From Guadua angustifolia (taxonomy: Eukaryota > Streptophyta > Magnoliopsida > Poales > Poaceae), in contig CM070504.1 in NCBI GenBank assembly GCA_036346375.1, positions 8,429,890-8,493,889 of the forward strand: a DNA stretch of 64,000 bases, in the 5' to 3' direction. The position numbers were made by a program, and so were the translations under genes. This document shows, piece by piece, positions 33,993 to 46,092 of the stretch (its first letter is position 1; each line of letters opens with the position of its first letter). The notes beneath the pieces are model-generated. The model searched no databases. It had not been told where the DNA came from and saw only the letters and a program-made list of their open reading frames with translations.

Positions 33993-34479
33993 AGAGCTCG
34001 GCCGCCCCAAACGCGGCGTTCTGGCGGGCCCACTGCCTTCGACGGTGCGATTGTTGCGGCGGTACAGGCCGGTGGGTTGGTTGAGTCCGACCAACCTGGT
34101 CGGGTGACCTCGTCCAGGGGCGCGGGCGCACCCGGTGGTGTAGTTTTGAGCCCCGAGTAGGTCTGAGAGCCGGTCGGGGTTACTGGTCGATGAAAACTGA
34201 CCAAGTGAGGTGAGCAGACTCGGTCGGTCGGACTGTTCGGCACGCCTATCCGGTTCGTGCGGTGAAGTCTGACCAACTTGGTCGACGGAACCCGACTGGG
34301 GGCGCTCGGGCGGAGTCAGTCGATCCGAGCCCCCAAGCGGGCCGGAAGTCCGACCAACCTGGTCGGTTGGTCTCGACCGGGTGTGCGCGAGCGCACCCGG
34401 TGGGTGTAGCCCCCGAGCCCCCGAGCGGGTCGGGGAGCCGGTCGGGGGGTTACTTTGGTAGGAGCGCTGGTTTTGTGTC

Positions 34480-35010
34480 TTAGCTGGACGCGGCCTTGGT
34501 CGGCTGGGATGCCCGAATGTCTCAGCGAGGTCCTAGTTCCCTAGTGCTTGTTTTATGTCGTAGCTAGACGTTGCCTGGGTCGGCGTGGACGACCAAACGC
34601 CGTAGGCGAGATTTAAGTGTCCGGGCGCTAGTTTTACGTCGTAGCCAGACGTTGCCTTGGTCAGTGTGGACGACCAAACGCCTTCGACGAGGTTTAAGTG
34701 TCTGAGTGCTAGTTTTTCGTCGTAGCTAGACGCTTTCGCAGGGCTGGTTTTACGTCGGAGCTAGGCAAGTTTGTCGGCGCGGACAACCAAACGCCTTGGG
34801 CGAGGTTTAAGTGTCCGAGTGCTAGTTTTTCGTCGTAGCTAGACGCGTTTTGCAGGACTGGTTTTACGCCGGAGCTAGGCGAGTTTGTCGGTGCGGACAA
34901 CCAAACGCCTTGGGCGAGGTTTAAGTGTCCGAATGCTAGTTTTACATCGTAGCTAGACGTGTTTTGCTGGGCTGGTCTTACGCCGGAGCTAGGCGAAGTG
35001 CATCCATCCC
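34480..35010. repeat. Tandem repeats of about 85-120 bp in the gypsy 3' region
   Basis: Units contain GCTAGTTTTxCGTCGTAGCTAGACG, then GGACAACCAAACGCC, then GAGGTTTAAGTGTC. At least five units occur, in shorter (about 85 bp) and longer (about 118 bp, with an added GGTTTTACGxCGGAGCTAGGC block) forms. They lie where the 82-bp and 32-bp arrays lie in the 6007 element, and read in reverse they share the TAGCTxCGACG core. Confidence 0.8.
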
Positions 35011-36721
35011 GAGTCCTCGTCTGGCGAGGCTACCTGCGGGAGGAGTAGCCGCTGTCTGTCCCACATATACGCCCCGTCCGCAGGTGTGGGACCTGGAGGG
35101 GTGAGCAAGCGCGTGTTTACCAAGCGTAGGTTCGAACACCGTGCTCATGGAGCTACAAACGGGTTATCCGAGTGGGCCCTGGAGATCACGCCATCTCCGA
35201 GCGGACGATCCCTGCGTCGGGTGTCCGACCCGCTGGGGGTGACCCATAAAAAACCTTTCTTTACTCGATCTCAGATCGGACCCCGAGCCGCTCAGAATTC
35301 GGGCAAGAATCGGCCGCTACCCTTAGAGGGCTCTCATGAGAGCATGAAGTATGGTCTCGGACACGAGTTAAGGCGATTGAGTCATCCGCCAACTCAACTA
35401 GAGGCCCACTGAGGGCTCGCCTTGTCCTCGCCCCTCACTTGATTTTGTCTTGGGCACCTCGATCCATTTGGCTAATTGGGGCTTTGTATGCAGCGGCGTC
35501 AATACTAGGCCTCGGCGAAGGCAATTGAAATTTCTCGCCACCTTGAGGCCGCAGCGACCCGGTAGGCTTTTTCATACCTGTTTTGGCCCGGTCGTCCCAG
35601 CCTGGAGGCGGAGCTCGAGAGGTCAGGGGGCGTCCCGTCCGGAGCGGTGCCCTGTCGTCTCCTGCAGGCATTTAATGCGCGTGCGGGAGTTTAATGCGAG
35701 GCGAAATGATTTGGGGCGATACGTCTCACCAGCGGCGTGGCGTGGCGTGGCGGTTCGACAGGACAAGTGATGCTTCATCCGAGACAAGGTCCGCTTGATC
35801 AAGGCCCGCTGGTCGATGCTTGTCGGTGGCGCTCAGAACTTGGTCTTGCGGTGGTGCTAGGCACGCTTCTGTCTTGGCCATGGTTGCCTCCTTGTCTCCG
35901 CTTCCCGCTTCTCCCATCTTTTCGTGGTTTTCATTTCTGGAGATGCCGGGTGTGTTCCCGACCGACCATGGGTCGCACCACACGGGTACTTCCTTGTACC
36001 GCAAAGCACTACTTCACCACCATAGCCACTGGGGCGTTGGCCGTAGCGCTTGGGTCGAGAGGGTTACCGCTTGGGGGAACCGCATAGCCAGTCAGGTCAC
36101 CGTCCCGTGTATGTGTGTGAACTTGTAGCCCCCGAGCGGTGCGTGGGATCCAAGCCATGGTTGCCACGCAGCGCTTGAGCTCGGAGGGGTAGAAGATTCG
36201 TGCGAGAACGAGAAAAGAGGCTCTAGGGGTAGAGTTGCCTTAACTTTTGCTCCTCGTGCCGGGAATGATGTGGTTGTTGGGCCCATCGCTCGGCCTTCCA
36301 CCGGGGTGGCGAGGTAATGGGCCTTTCAGCTATCTCGGGGCCACCGCGGCCCCACCCAGGCCATTCTTTGTTGTGCCAGCGCGGCCGGTTCAGCCTAGGA
36401 GCCGAAACCGAAGAGCCGCTACCGCATCTGCCCGGCGAGTCCTTCCGCCCCTGTTTGTCGTCGCGTTTTAATGCGAAGTGGGGTTTCAATGCGTGGTGGG
36501 AGGGGCGGGAAGGACACGTCCCGTAGCGCGGGTCGTGGAGTTAATGCGAGTGCGGCGCTTCGGCCGGGGTGACGCCCGCTTGGAGCACTCTGTCCCGCCT
36601 CTGCATATATAGCATGAGGGGCGTGAAAGTGGCCATACTCAGCCAGTTGCCTTCGCTTGCTCGCCACCCCACGCCCTTCTTTGACACCAAAGGGAGTGGT
36701 TCTTGCACTTTGAGTCGACAA

Positions 36722-37701
36722 ATGGCGAGCGGCGGTGACGATCGGAAAGCCGGCAAGCGGGAGGCGACAGCGGACTCACGGGGTTCGGACCCCAAGAGGC
36801 CCCGCGCCGACGCCGGGTCCTCCGCCGTGGGGACGGGAGGTAGGATTACCCTGCCCTCGTCGATCTTCCGCATTAGGAACCCTCTCACGGAGTGAGTCCC
36901 CTTTGCTTGGTCTCGGTATAGCCTTGACTTTGTCTTGCTGACGTTGAGCTGCTCCTCCTTCCTTTCAGCGCTTCCGGCTCGGGCTCACGCCAACCGCCCG
37001 CGACGCCACCGGTGACCACCGCGGTGGGGGAGGCGGACGTCGCTCGAGCGGCCTCCAACGCCTCGAACGCCGCGGTGATCCCCAGGCGGGGGCCGGCGGC
37101 GGATCTGGCGGCCAGACCGACGAGGCCGAAAGCCTCTTTCGACGATCGTGCCGTGAGGGCCGCTTCCACGAGGCGAGATCAAGTGGCAGGCTCGAGGCCG
37201 AGCCGTCGAGGAGGAGCTCGCGAAGACGCGCGAGGAGGCCTCGGCGCTGCAGGCTCGGGCCGAGGGGGCCGAGGCGGAGCTCGCGAGGATGCAGGAGGGG
37301 CGTCGGGTCTAGCGTGAAGATCTTCTGTCAATGCTTCGCCCCGCCTTCGAGGGCATAAACGGGAGCTTGGAGCCACTGGGGTAAGGTTGCGTGAACCGTG
37401 AGCGCACCACGCCGGTACGCCGCCTTCACCCAAAGGTGGTGACGCCTAGCCGACCGCTTCAGCGCTTAAGCGGCCTTCGGCTCGCGAGGGGCGGGAGGTC
37501 GCCGTCACGGTGGCGGAGTATGTGCTGGCCTGCTGCGCCAGCCGCGACGCCTCCTTCGACCCGATGGCGACCGTCGCCGGGATCGAAGGTGACGCGGGCC
37601 GGAACCGAGCCAGCATGCGGGCGGCAGCGGAGAAGGTGGCGGGGTTGGGCAACATCGTCGCAAGAAGCGATAGCTTGGACGACAACGACGCCGTCGTTTA
37701 G
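36722..37701 (+). pseudogene. Antisense spliced ORF of the large gypsy element
   Basis: Opposite in strand to gag-pol. ATG at 36722 opens a 170-nt exon (MASGGDDRKAGKREA, then ITLPSSIFRIRNPL) with a GTGAGT donor at 36892. A 77-bp intron ends in TTTCAG, and exon 2 begins at 36969. Exon 2 encodes a low-complexity Ala/Arg part, a coiled coil (EELAKTREE, AELARMQE) and the tail ASRDASFDPMATVAGIEGD, ending at TAG 37699-37701. A CATATATAG box lies about 115 bp upstream of the ATG. An in-frame TAG after the coiled coil and frame changes interrupt it. It corresponds to 8411-7422 in exon length, intron place and tail. Role unknown. Confidence 0.65.
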
Positions 37702-38191
37702 CTTAGGAATATCCTAGGGCGCCCGTACCGGACTTTTGTAATGCATGTACATTTTATGCCATATAACTTTCGCTTGATATTTTGCATTTCCTTTCTGTGA
37801 TGTGCACTCGTCGAACGACCGTAGCCCTTAGGAACCACTAAGGTTGTTAGTGCGTAGGTCGGAGCGCTGAGAGCTCGAGGAAAATGCAAAAATAGCAAGG
37901 GACTTAGCAGCCCAAAGGTGCGTCCTGGGTCGTCCATGGATCGCCCTCGCACGGGCGCTCCCTCCTTCCGCAAAGCACTACTTCGCAACCATAGGCGCTG
38001 GGGCGTAGACTGTAGTGCTTGGGTTGAAAGGAGCACCGCTTGCGGGATCCTGAAGGTCAGCTGGAGCGCCGGCTCGGGTGAGTACGCGAACAAGTAGCCC
38101 CCGAGTGGCGTGCGGGGATCAGGATGTGGTCGACACGCCGCGCTTTGAACCCAGGGGTTTTGTCGAAGACGCAGGAATAACGTAAAAGTTT

Positions 38192-38513
38192 TCAGGGATA
38201 GAATCGCCTTAGCTTCTCAATATTCCATGCGTTGGGTACAATGTTGCCGTCAGCATCTTTGAGTCGGAAGGTGCCGGGTCGGAGGACTTCCACGACGGTG
38301 AAGGGCCCTTTCCACGGAGGGGACAGCTTATGCCTGCCGACGTTGGACTGAACCTGGCGCAGGACCAGGTCGCCAACGTTGAAGGACCTCCCACGGATTT
38401 GCCGGCTGTGGTAGCGCCGTAGCGTCTGCTGGTACTTGGCGGATTGCAGAACGGCCGCTTCGCGCGCTTCGTCGAGCTGGTCGACGGCGTTTTGTTGCGC
38501 GTTGAGCCCCCGC
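38192..38513 (-). pseudogene. Integrase C-terminal part, large gypsy element
   Basis: The minus frame reads LNAQQNAVDQLDEAR, then SFNVGDLVLRQVQS and WKGPFTVVEVLRPGTF, ending RRFYP with a stop at 38192. This is the GPF/Y-type tail of a gypsy integrase. It is separated from the catalytic core (41870 onward) by the solo LTR. Frames on the two sides join at the CCCGC target duplication. Confidence 0.85.
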
Positions 38514-41500
38514 TGTAAGTTCAACCTTCATTAGTTATGGTTTTGGTGTTAATGACAAATCTAATCTTGAGATTATCCATTTAATGTGATTTTGTTATTA
38601 ATGATAAATCTTATATCAAGACTAACTCGTTTATTGAGAATATCCTTGATTAGTCTCATCGCATTGGTAAATGGAAAACCCAAGTCTCATCGCATTGGTA
38701 AATGGAAAACCCAAGGTATGTATGCGCATTCTTGCTAATATTAATTGCATACTTTAGATTCAAGTTAAAGTATGAATATTCCCCATTATATTAACCACAA
38801 ATGTGCATCATGTTTCCCAATCCATATATCACATGGATGCACATATCTAGGAGAAGTTTGTAGTTTAACTTGAAAGTCTCTTTGTATTGATCTAATTCTT
38901 ATTAACACATATAAGGATCAAGACAAAGGGACTAAATCCTTGAGTATATATTTGAATTGTCTAGTCATAGTATACTTATGGTAATATATGATATACTCCA
39001 ATGTGATCAAATTGAATATGTGCATATTATATCCAAGTCAATTATATCTATGCACATATACATGTGGGGTTTATTCTATAGTTGATGACTTAGAGTAATG
39101 ATCAATTCCATATAGCCTACACATAATGGATCATTACTTTTCATCAACATGAGTATATGAAAACTTGTGTAGTTAACATATACTCATACCAATTTAAATG
39201 AAAATTTAAATTGAGTTCATTTGTCTTGTTAATCATTAAAGAACATTTCATCATGTGTTGATGGTGTTCCTTGATTAATTAAGGACAAATGAATAGCTCT
39301 TAAGTATAATAAAGCATGTGTTGTATTATTGTACTTAAGACACATTTAAATCATTCAAATTGATTAAGGTTGTGCTCAATTGATCTAAAGGCATCCATTA
39401 TGCGTTAATGGAGTGCAAGAGATAATTGAGACAACCATGCATCTTGGACTAACGATTTTCATGAGTTGTGATTGAGTTAGGTTAAGTCCAAGGATGATTG
39501 AGAACGGGATAAGGACGGCATCATGAGGTGATGAGCGTTAAGAGAAGATCCCGAAATTAAAGAAGAGGAGTCGAGTGATAATCCCGGGGGAGTATCAAAG
39601 TAAAGATTATGAAGACCCCAAAGGGGATTGCTTGTGCGCGGTGGCGAAGGTATAACTAGATAGGCTAAGTACTTTGTAGTCTTTGAGTCTAAGTTTGTAT
39701 CGTCGTACTATTAAGAGGGGTTGTCTCCTAGTTTGAGCTTCATGATGTGTTGGTGATCTCAATCCGCGTTCACTCGAGCTCAAATCATTTAAATTTGGTT
39801 TTTGCATAAGAGTTAACCATTTGGCATGTGTTGCGAATGTGTTAAGCTTATACTTGGTTGTTGTTGGTTTATACTCTGATTTGCATGTGTTGCAAAGAGG
39901 AAGAGCATATGCGTTTGGTTTTCGCATAATGCTTTGATTTGCATGTGTTGCAAATAGGATAAGCAATATGCGTTGGCTTTTGCATGAAGTTCACTTTTGC
40001 ATGTGTTGCAAATGTTGAAGCTTCATGTTTTGTTTTCATTTACAAAACAATCCTTCTAAAACATGTGGTTGTTTGGAGCTAAGTTTTGCATGTGTTGCAA
40101 AAGGAGAGAGTTCAAGCATATTTTGGTGTTTGTGTGTTTGTTTGGAGCTAGAGGCTTGCATGTGTTGCAAGTAGAGAGCTCAAACGATTGATTTGGATTT
40201 AGTGCGAAGTTTGATTTGGTGTTGCATGGAACTAGAGAATTACATGTGTTGCAATTAGAGAGTTCATACACCTTGTTTTGGTGTTGCTTGGAGCTAGACT
40301 TTTGCATGTGTTGCAAAGAGTAGTGCTCAAGCATGAAAATGGTTTAATGTGTTTTGCAAGTTCGTTGTGCGAATAAACTGAGGTTTATGAGTCCGGAATC
40401 CCGAGAGCATGTGAGTAGGGCTTGCAACGGGTGTTGGCAAGTTGACTAGGTCTCGTGTTGACATTCACATGGCTAGGGGGATTAATCTCATAAACTCGAG
40501 TTTGATTTGCTTAATACGTTTTGCAAATAGATTTTGAGTTGATTGCGAAATGTGTTTTTGCAATTTGGTTTAAATTCTTTAAGCATGAGTTAAAGTTGTG
40601 CAAATGTGTTTTGCATGTGTGTATGATCATGTGTTGATCCTCTAATGGCTCAAAGAATAGTGTTTGATTCTTTGGTGAAAAGATCGCGCGGAAAAACCGG
40701 AGTTGAGTCAGTGGGGGCGGTGCGACCGGCCGCCTCCGGTGTGACCGAACCACCGGTGATCGCCCTCTGGCCGGTGCAATTTTTCCTGAGCGAGTGCATT
40801 GCCAGATTTAAACGGGCGGTGCGACCGGAGGTGCTGCAGTCAGACCGGATGGGCGGTCGGACCGGACCCGTTGCGGTCACACCGATCGTGTAACGGTCCG
40901 ATTTTCGACCGTTGGTCTGTGAGGGCCGGTCGGACCGGCCTGGGTCTGGTCGGATCGGCCTGGGTCCGGTCAGACCGGATTTTGTTGATTTTGCCCGAAT
41001 TTGCCCCCAAACGGCTAGTTTTCTTTGTGGAGTTATAAATAGACCCCATGGGGGGCTTGGGGCAGTGTTGCTGCATTTGTGAAAGGTCTTGGCTCTTGTG
41101 TGAGTTTGTGTAGAGGTGGTTTGCATGTGTTGCATCCCCTCAAGTTGATTCTCGAGCTAAGAGTGAGACTAATTGCATGTGTTGCAATTAGGAAGTGGTT
41201 TGTGAGCCTCTTGTGCATGTGTTGTACTTGAGGGAGGTCTTGTGCATGTGTTGCACTTGGTGATCACCGGGAGCACATTTGTTGTGCTCAGTGAAGTTCA
41301 AGCGAAGGAGCGGCTTGTTACTCTTGGAGGTTGCCGACTCCTAGACGGCGTAGGCGTCGTGCGCGGGAGCTCTCAAGGTGTGAAAAGCCCGGCAAAGTTT
41401 GTGAAGGTTCGGGTTGAGCCTACGCGAAAGCGTGAAAAACCACGACTATTGAATCGAGGCAGGTGCTCGAGTGGGAGCCGGTCCAAGGGTTTCAGCTTGC

Positions 41501-41864
41501 CTCAACGTGGACTAGGGGAGATCGGCAAGTCTCCGAACACCACGGAAAAATATCGGTTGTCTCTTGTCTCATTTATATTCAAGCATTTTAATTATTGTAT
41601 ATTGATCAATTGCTTGAATGTATTAGAATTCCTTAGTATTAATTGATTGTTCAATTTAGCAATTCTAGTGTATAGACATAATTTAGTTAGTGCACTAGTG
41701 AGCCTAGTTGATTTAGGCCTTAATTGTCAAAACTGAGCTAATCGCTTCCGCATTATAATTGATTAGGTTTTGACATAAGGGTTGATTAGAGCGAATTGTT
41801 TAGTGAGCGATTAATTTTGTAAAACGCCTATTCACCCCCCTCTAGGCGCATCCTCGACCCTACA
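38514..41864 (-). mobile_element. Solo LTR of 3.35 kb, Copia (SIRE-like), inside the integrase
   Basis: Starts TGTAAG, ends CCTACA, with a 5-bp duplication CCCGC at 38509-38513 and 41865-41869. Near the right end it has a TATA box (TTATAAATAG) at about 41033 and the CCTATTCACCCCCCTCTAGG motif common near the 3' end of grass Copia LTRs, so the LTR itself reads in plus orientation; the minus strand given here is only that of the host element. No second LTR copy, gag or pol is visible. It carries a dispersed GCATGTGTTGCA repeat and a GGTCGGACCGG-rich block (40700-40985). Confidence 0.75.
39817..41260. repeat. Dispersed GCATGTGTTGCAA hairpin motif, about 12 copies
   Basis: TTGCATGTGTTGCAA or a close variant occurs near 39817, 39881, 39940, 39998, 40088, 40157, 40240, 40303, 41121, 41175, 41215 and 41244. 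Each is a small inverted repeat (TTGCA and TGCAA around a five-base loop). Spacing is irregular, 30-90 bp within each of two clusters. Confidence 0.8.
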
Positions 41865-41869
41865 CCCGC

Positions 41870-42700
41870 GTCTCATCGAAGGCTTGGAGTCTCGGGGCGC
41901 CGTATTCCAGGTCGGTTGGCAGGATGGCCTCGGCACCGAACACCAAGAAGAATGGTGTAAACCCGGTCGACCGGGTCGGCGTGGTCCGCAGGCTCCAGAG
42001 AACAGAGGGTAGCTCGACCACCCATCGTCCCGCGAATTTCTTCAGTCGGTTGAAGATTTGCGGCTTGAGCCCTTGGAGGATCATGCCGTTTGCCCGCTCG
42101 ACCTGACCGTTGGTCCGTGGATGGGCCACGGCGGCCCAGTCGACGCGGATGTTGAAGTCGTCGCAGAACTCAAGGAATTCTTTTCCTGTGAACTGCGTTC
42201 CGTTATCGGTGATGATGGAGTTCGGAACTCCAAACCGATAAACGATGTCGCGGAAGAAGTTGGCCGCCTGCACCGAGGTGATGGTGGCGACCGGCTTGGC
42301 TTCTCATCCACTTGGTGAATTTGTCCACTGCGACAAGCAAGTGGGTCAAGCCCCCAGGCGCCTTTTTGAAGGGCCCGACCAGATCGAGTCCCCAAACAGC
42401 GAATGGCCATGTGATGGGGATCGTCTGCAGGGCTTGTGCTGGGAGATGCGTCTGCCGAGCGAAGAATTGGCACCTTCGCAAGCGTAACAATTTGTTTCAA
42501 GATCGGCCATCGCGGTCGGCCAGTAGAAACCTTGTCGGAAGGCTTTCCCCACGAAAGATCGTGGTGCGGCGTGGTTGCCGCAGATTCCGGTATGGATGTC
42601 GAGCAGTAGCTGCTTCCTTTGGTCCGCTGGAATGCACTTCTGGAGGACTCCCGAGGGGCTCCTCTTGTAAAGGTCTTCCCCGACCAGGACGAAGGATTTT
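41870..42700 (-). pseudogene. Integrase zinc finger and catalytic core, large gypsy element
   Basis: On the minus strand the HHCC finger region (around 42552-42480, C-x2-C in NCYACEG context shifted in frame) precedes the core. GLDLVGPF carries the first catalytic Asp and SIITDNGTQFTGKEF the second. AHPRTNGQVERAN provides the Glu of the D,D-E triad. Frames change at about 42480 and 42270, so the domain is broken even without the LTR insertion at 41864. Confidence 0.8.
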
Positions 42701-42702
42701 GC

Positions 42703-43704
42703 CTATCGAGCGAGGCGCCGGGCTTCGGTGGGGTCGGTGGGGAGCGATCCATCGATCAGCCGGTCGGTGAAGGGCTTCCTCCGGTCGGAGTCGGTAACCA
42801 GCACGCCGCGGCCCAACCCGGACGGGCCTGCGCCCGACCGTCTGGAGGTCGGAGCGGCCGCTTCCGTGGAGTCGGTCGGCTGCTCGTTTGGCGAATCCAG
42901 TCGGACTGAAGGCTTGTAGAGGTCGGAGACGAAGATCCCTGGTGGGACCGGTCCCCGGCTGGAGGCGAGATTGGCCAGGTAGTCGGCCTCACCGTTGTAG
43001 CGTCGGTAGCTATGGCGAAGTTCGAAACTCTTGAATCTTTCCTCAAGTTTGCATACCTCCCGACAGTACGCCGCCATGCGGGCGTCACGAGGCTCCGAGG
43101 CCTTCATGACTTGGTCGACGACAAGTTTGGAGTCGCCGTGCATGTAGAGTCGGTGCGCGCCGAGGTCGGCAACGATCCGGAGGCCGTTGACGAGTGCTTC
43201 GTACTCGGCGACGTTGTTGGTCGCGTCGAAGAGTAGTCGAATGGCGTACTGGAGCTTGTTTCAGAGCGAGGAAACAAGGACGACCCCAGCACCCGCTCCA
43301 TTCTTGGTGTAGGACCCGTCGAAATACATCGTCCAGTACTTGAGGTCTTCGAGCGCTGGCGGCGCCTGGGCTTCAGTCCATTCGGCGACGAAGTCGGCCA
43401 AGACCTGCGGCTTTATCGCCGTCCGGGGGACATATGACATGTCGTGGCTATTGAGCTCAAGCGCCCACTTGGCTATCCTTCCGGAGGCATTGCGGTTGCG
43501 GAGGATTTCGCCAAGCGGCGAGGAGGTCACCACAGAGATCGGATGTCGGTCGAAGTAGTGGACCAACTTCCTCTTTGTGATGAGCACCGCGTAGAGCAGC
43601 TTCTGCACCTGCGGGTACCGAGCCTTGGACTCGGACAACACTTCACTGATGAAATACACTGGCCATTGTACCTTGAGTACGTGGCCTTCTTCGGCTCGCT
43701 CCAC
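42703..43704 (-). pseudogene. RNase H and second (archaeal-type) RNase H, large gypsy element
   Basis: The first frame (43704-43261) reads VYFISEVLSESKARYP and LLYAVLITKRKLVHYF, the pol RNase H region, and then opens YFDGSYTKNGAGAG, the start of a second RNase H fold. The next frame (43143-42703) holds MHGDSKLVVDQVM and HSYRRYNGEADYLANLA, the remaining acidic and His motifs of that second fold. Two RNase H domains in tandem are a hallmark of the Tat lineage of plant gypsy elements. A frame change separates the parts near 43200. Confidence 0.75.
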
Positions 43705-43792
43705 GACAAGCGCCGCGCTAACGACCTAGGTCGTGGCGGCGATGTAGAGGAGGAGCGACCAGCACCGGGGGTGAGGTCAGGAAGGCCTTCAA

Positions 43793-44930
43793 TCAGCTGA
43801 GGGCCTCCTGTGCCTCCGGGGTCCAGCTGAAATGATCGGACTTCTTGAGCAGCTTGTAGAGTGGCATTCCGCGTTCGCCGAGGCGAGACACGAAACGGCT
43901 CAAAGCCGTAAGGCATCCTGTCAGCTTCTGGACTCCTTTTAGGTTGTTGATCGGATTCATCTTCATGATTGCGGAAATCTTCTCCCGATTGGCTTCGATG
44001 CCACGTTCGGAGATGATGAAGCCAAGCAACTTCCCCTTAGGGACCTCAAAAACACAAAACCTTCGGAGGCTCGCAAAAGTCTCTTCTAAGTCGGCGACGA
44101 GGTCGTCGGCCTTCTTAGTTTTGACGACGATGTCGTCGACGTACGCCTCGATGTTACGGCCTATTTGGTCGCTGAAGCACGTTTGCATACATCGCTGGTA
44201 TGTAGCACCCGCGTTCTTTAGACCAAATGGCATTGTTACGTAACAAAACGAGCTGAACGGAGTGATAAAAGAAGTCGCGAGCTGGTCGGACTCTTTCATC
44301 GCTATCTGGTGGTAGCCTGAGTAGGCATCCAAAAAAGACAGGGATTCGCACCCTGCAGTGGAGTCGACAACTTGGTCGATGCGAGGCAATGGGAAAGGGT
44401 CCTTGGGACATGCCTTGTTCAGGCCCGTGTAATCAACACACAGTCTCCATTGCCCAGACTTCTTTTTTACAAGGACAGGGTTGGCTAGCCACTCGGGGTG
44501 GCGTATCTCTTTTATAAACCCTACGGCCTAAAGCTTAGCAATCTCCCCGCCTACGATCTTGCGCTTCTCCTCGTCGAAGCGACGCAAGCGCTGGGCGACC
44601 GGCCTTGAACCGGGTCGTATGTTCAAGGAGTGCTCGGCGACCTCCCTCGGGATACCTAGCATGTCGGAAGGCTTCCAGGCGAAGACATCCCGGTTGGCTC
44701 GGAGGAAGTCGACAAGCGCGCCTTCCTATTTGGCGGGGAGCGCGGCTCCGATGCGCACGGTCTTGGCCGAATCGCGGGGATCGACCGCAACCTCCTTCGT
44801 GTCCTCGGCGGACTTGAAGGAGCCTGGCCCCGACTTGCTGGAGTCGGGGGCAGACTCGGAGGTTTCCCTCCGAAGGCTTTCGAGTTCGGTGGAGGCAATG
44901 AGCGTTGACGCCAACTCGCAACCTTCTTTG
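43793..44930 (-). pseudogene. Reverse transcriptase, large gypsy element
   Basis: The minus frame 44389-43793 includes SLSFLDAYSGYHQIAM with the first catalytic Asp, TMPFGLKNAGATYQ, and the AYVDDIV active site. Upstream (44930-44400) the N-terminal part continues in other frames, with an in-frame stop near 44530. This is remains of a polymerase, not an open gene. Confidence 0.85.
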
Positions 44931-45113
44931 CGCTTAGATTAGGCGAAGCCGAAGACGTGGCTACAGTGATGACTCCCGTGGCTCGGCATCTTCGACTTAA
45001 GGTAGGTGTAGTTGGGGACCGCCATGAACTTGGCGAAAGCAGGCCTCCCATGATGGCGTGGTAGGAGCTAGGAAACCCACGACCTCAAAGGTGAGGGTCT
45101 CGGCATGAAGTTG

Positions 45114-45869
45114 TCAAGACTCCGAAGGTGACGGCAGACGATCGATTTGCGGCGGATGAGCTTGCTGGCCCGGGACGATGCCGTGGAAGGGCGCCTTGCT
45201 CGGTTGGAGACGCGAGCAAGGGATTCCCAGGGCATCGAAAGTCTCAACATACAGGATGTTGAGCCTACTACCGCCGTCCATAAGCACCTTGGACAGGCGT
45301 TTCATTCCTACGACGGGGGCGACGACTAGGGGATATCTCCCCGGGTACGGGACGTGATCGGGGTGGTCGGCCCGATCAAAGGTGATCGGTGACTCCGACC
45401 ACCGGAGGAACTTAGGCACAGCGGGAGCCGCCGTGTGCACCTCCCGAAAGGAGAGCTTGAGCTGCCGTTTGTCGGCGTAGCTCGCCGGCCCGCCGAAGAT
45501 CATGAGGCAGCCGTTGGGTTCGGGGAACTCGGCGCCCGCCTCCTTCGCCCCAGCATCTGGTGTCGGGTCATGCTTCTTCCCTTTGCCCCGCGTGGGGTCT
45601 CCGGAAATGAGGCGCTTCAGGGTTTCGCATTCCCTAAGCTTGTACCTGACGGGATACCCGTGATGCGGGCACGAGCTGTCAATCAGCTTGTCAAAGTGGT
45701 CGGGCGATTGCCGCGCCTGCTGCTTGGCGGGGCGGTCGGCGGCCGCGACCACGTGGCCTTCGCAGCCTTGCTTCCCCTTCCGCTTCCGCTTGTCAGAGCG
45801 GTCGGAGGGGGCACCGACTTTGGCGCCGGCCTCCCGTTTGGCCTTTCCCTTGTCGAAGATGGCCCCCAC
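45114..45869 (-). pseudogene. Gag C-terminus and aspartic protease, large gypsy element
   Basis: The frame contains a Cys/His cluster (CPHHGYPVRYKLRECE) and then PLVVAPVVGMKRLSKVLMDG, with the protease active-site region MDGGSRLNILY. An Asp-Gly pair is present, but the usual D-(S/T)-G third residue is Gly. It is open for 251 codons and then broken toward the reverse transcriptase. Confidence 0.7.
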
Positions 45870-46092
45870 GGCCTCCTCGCCGGAGGCGTGGTTGGTGGTG
45901 ATATCCAGGAGCTCCTAAGTGGTCCTGGGCTTGGCGCAGCCCAACTTGTGGACCAGAGCTTTGGACGTGGTGCCGTAGATGAATGCCCCGACGACGTCGG
46001 CGTCGGAGATGTCGGGGAGCTCGTTGCACTGCTGGGAGAAGCGCCGGATGTAGTCCCGGAGAGTCTCCCTGCCGCCGCTTGACTCTTTAGGT

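Noticed and set aside
40650..41135. 161-codon minus-strand ORF
   Set aside because: It crosses the GGTCGGACCGG-rich block of the solo LTR with no protein family match.
39817..41260. CRISPR-like appearance of repeated GCATGTGTTGCAA motifs
   Set aside because: Spacing is irregular, repeats are only about 13-15 bp and variable, and they lie inside a plant LTR.
45435..46082. 215-codon plus-strand ORF opposite the gag-protease region
   Set aside because: It is the complement of conserved gag-protease coding sequence; no start context and no independent similarity.
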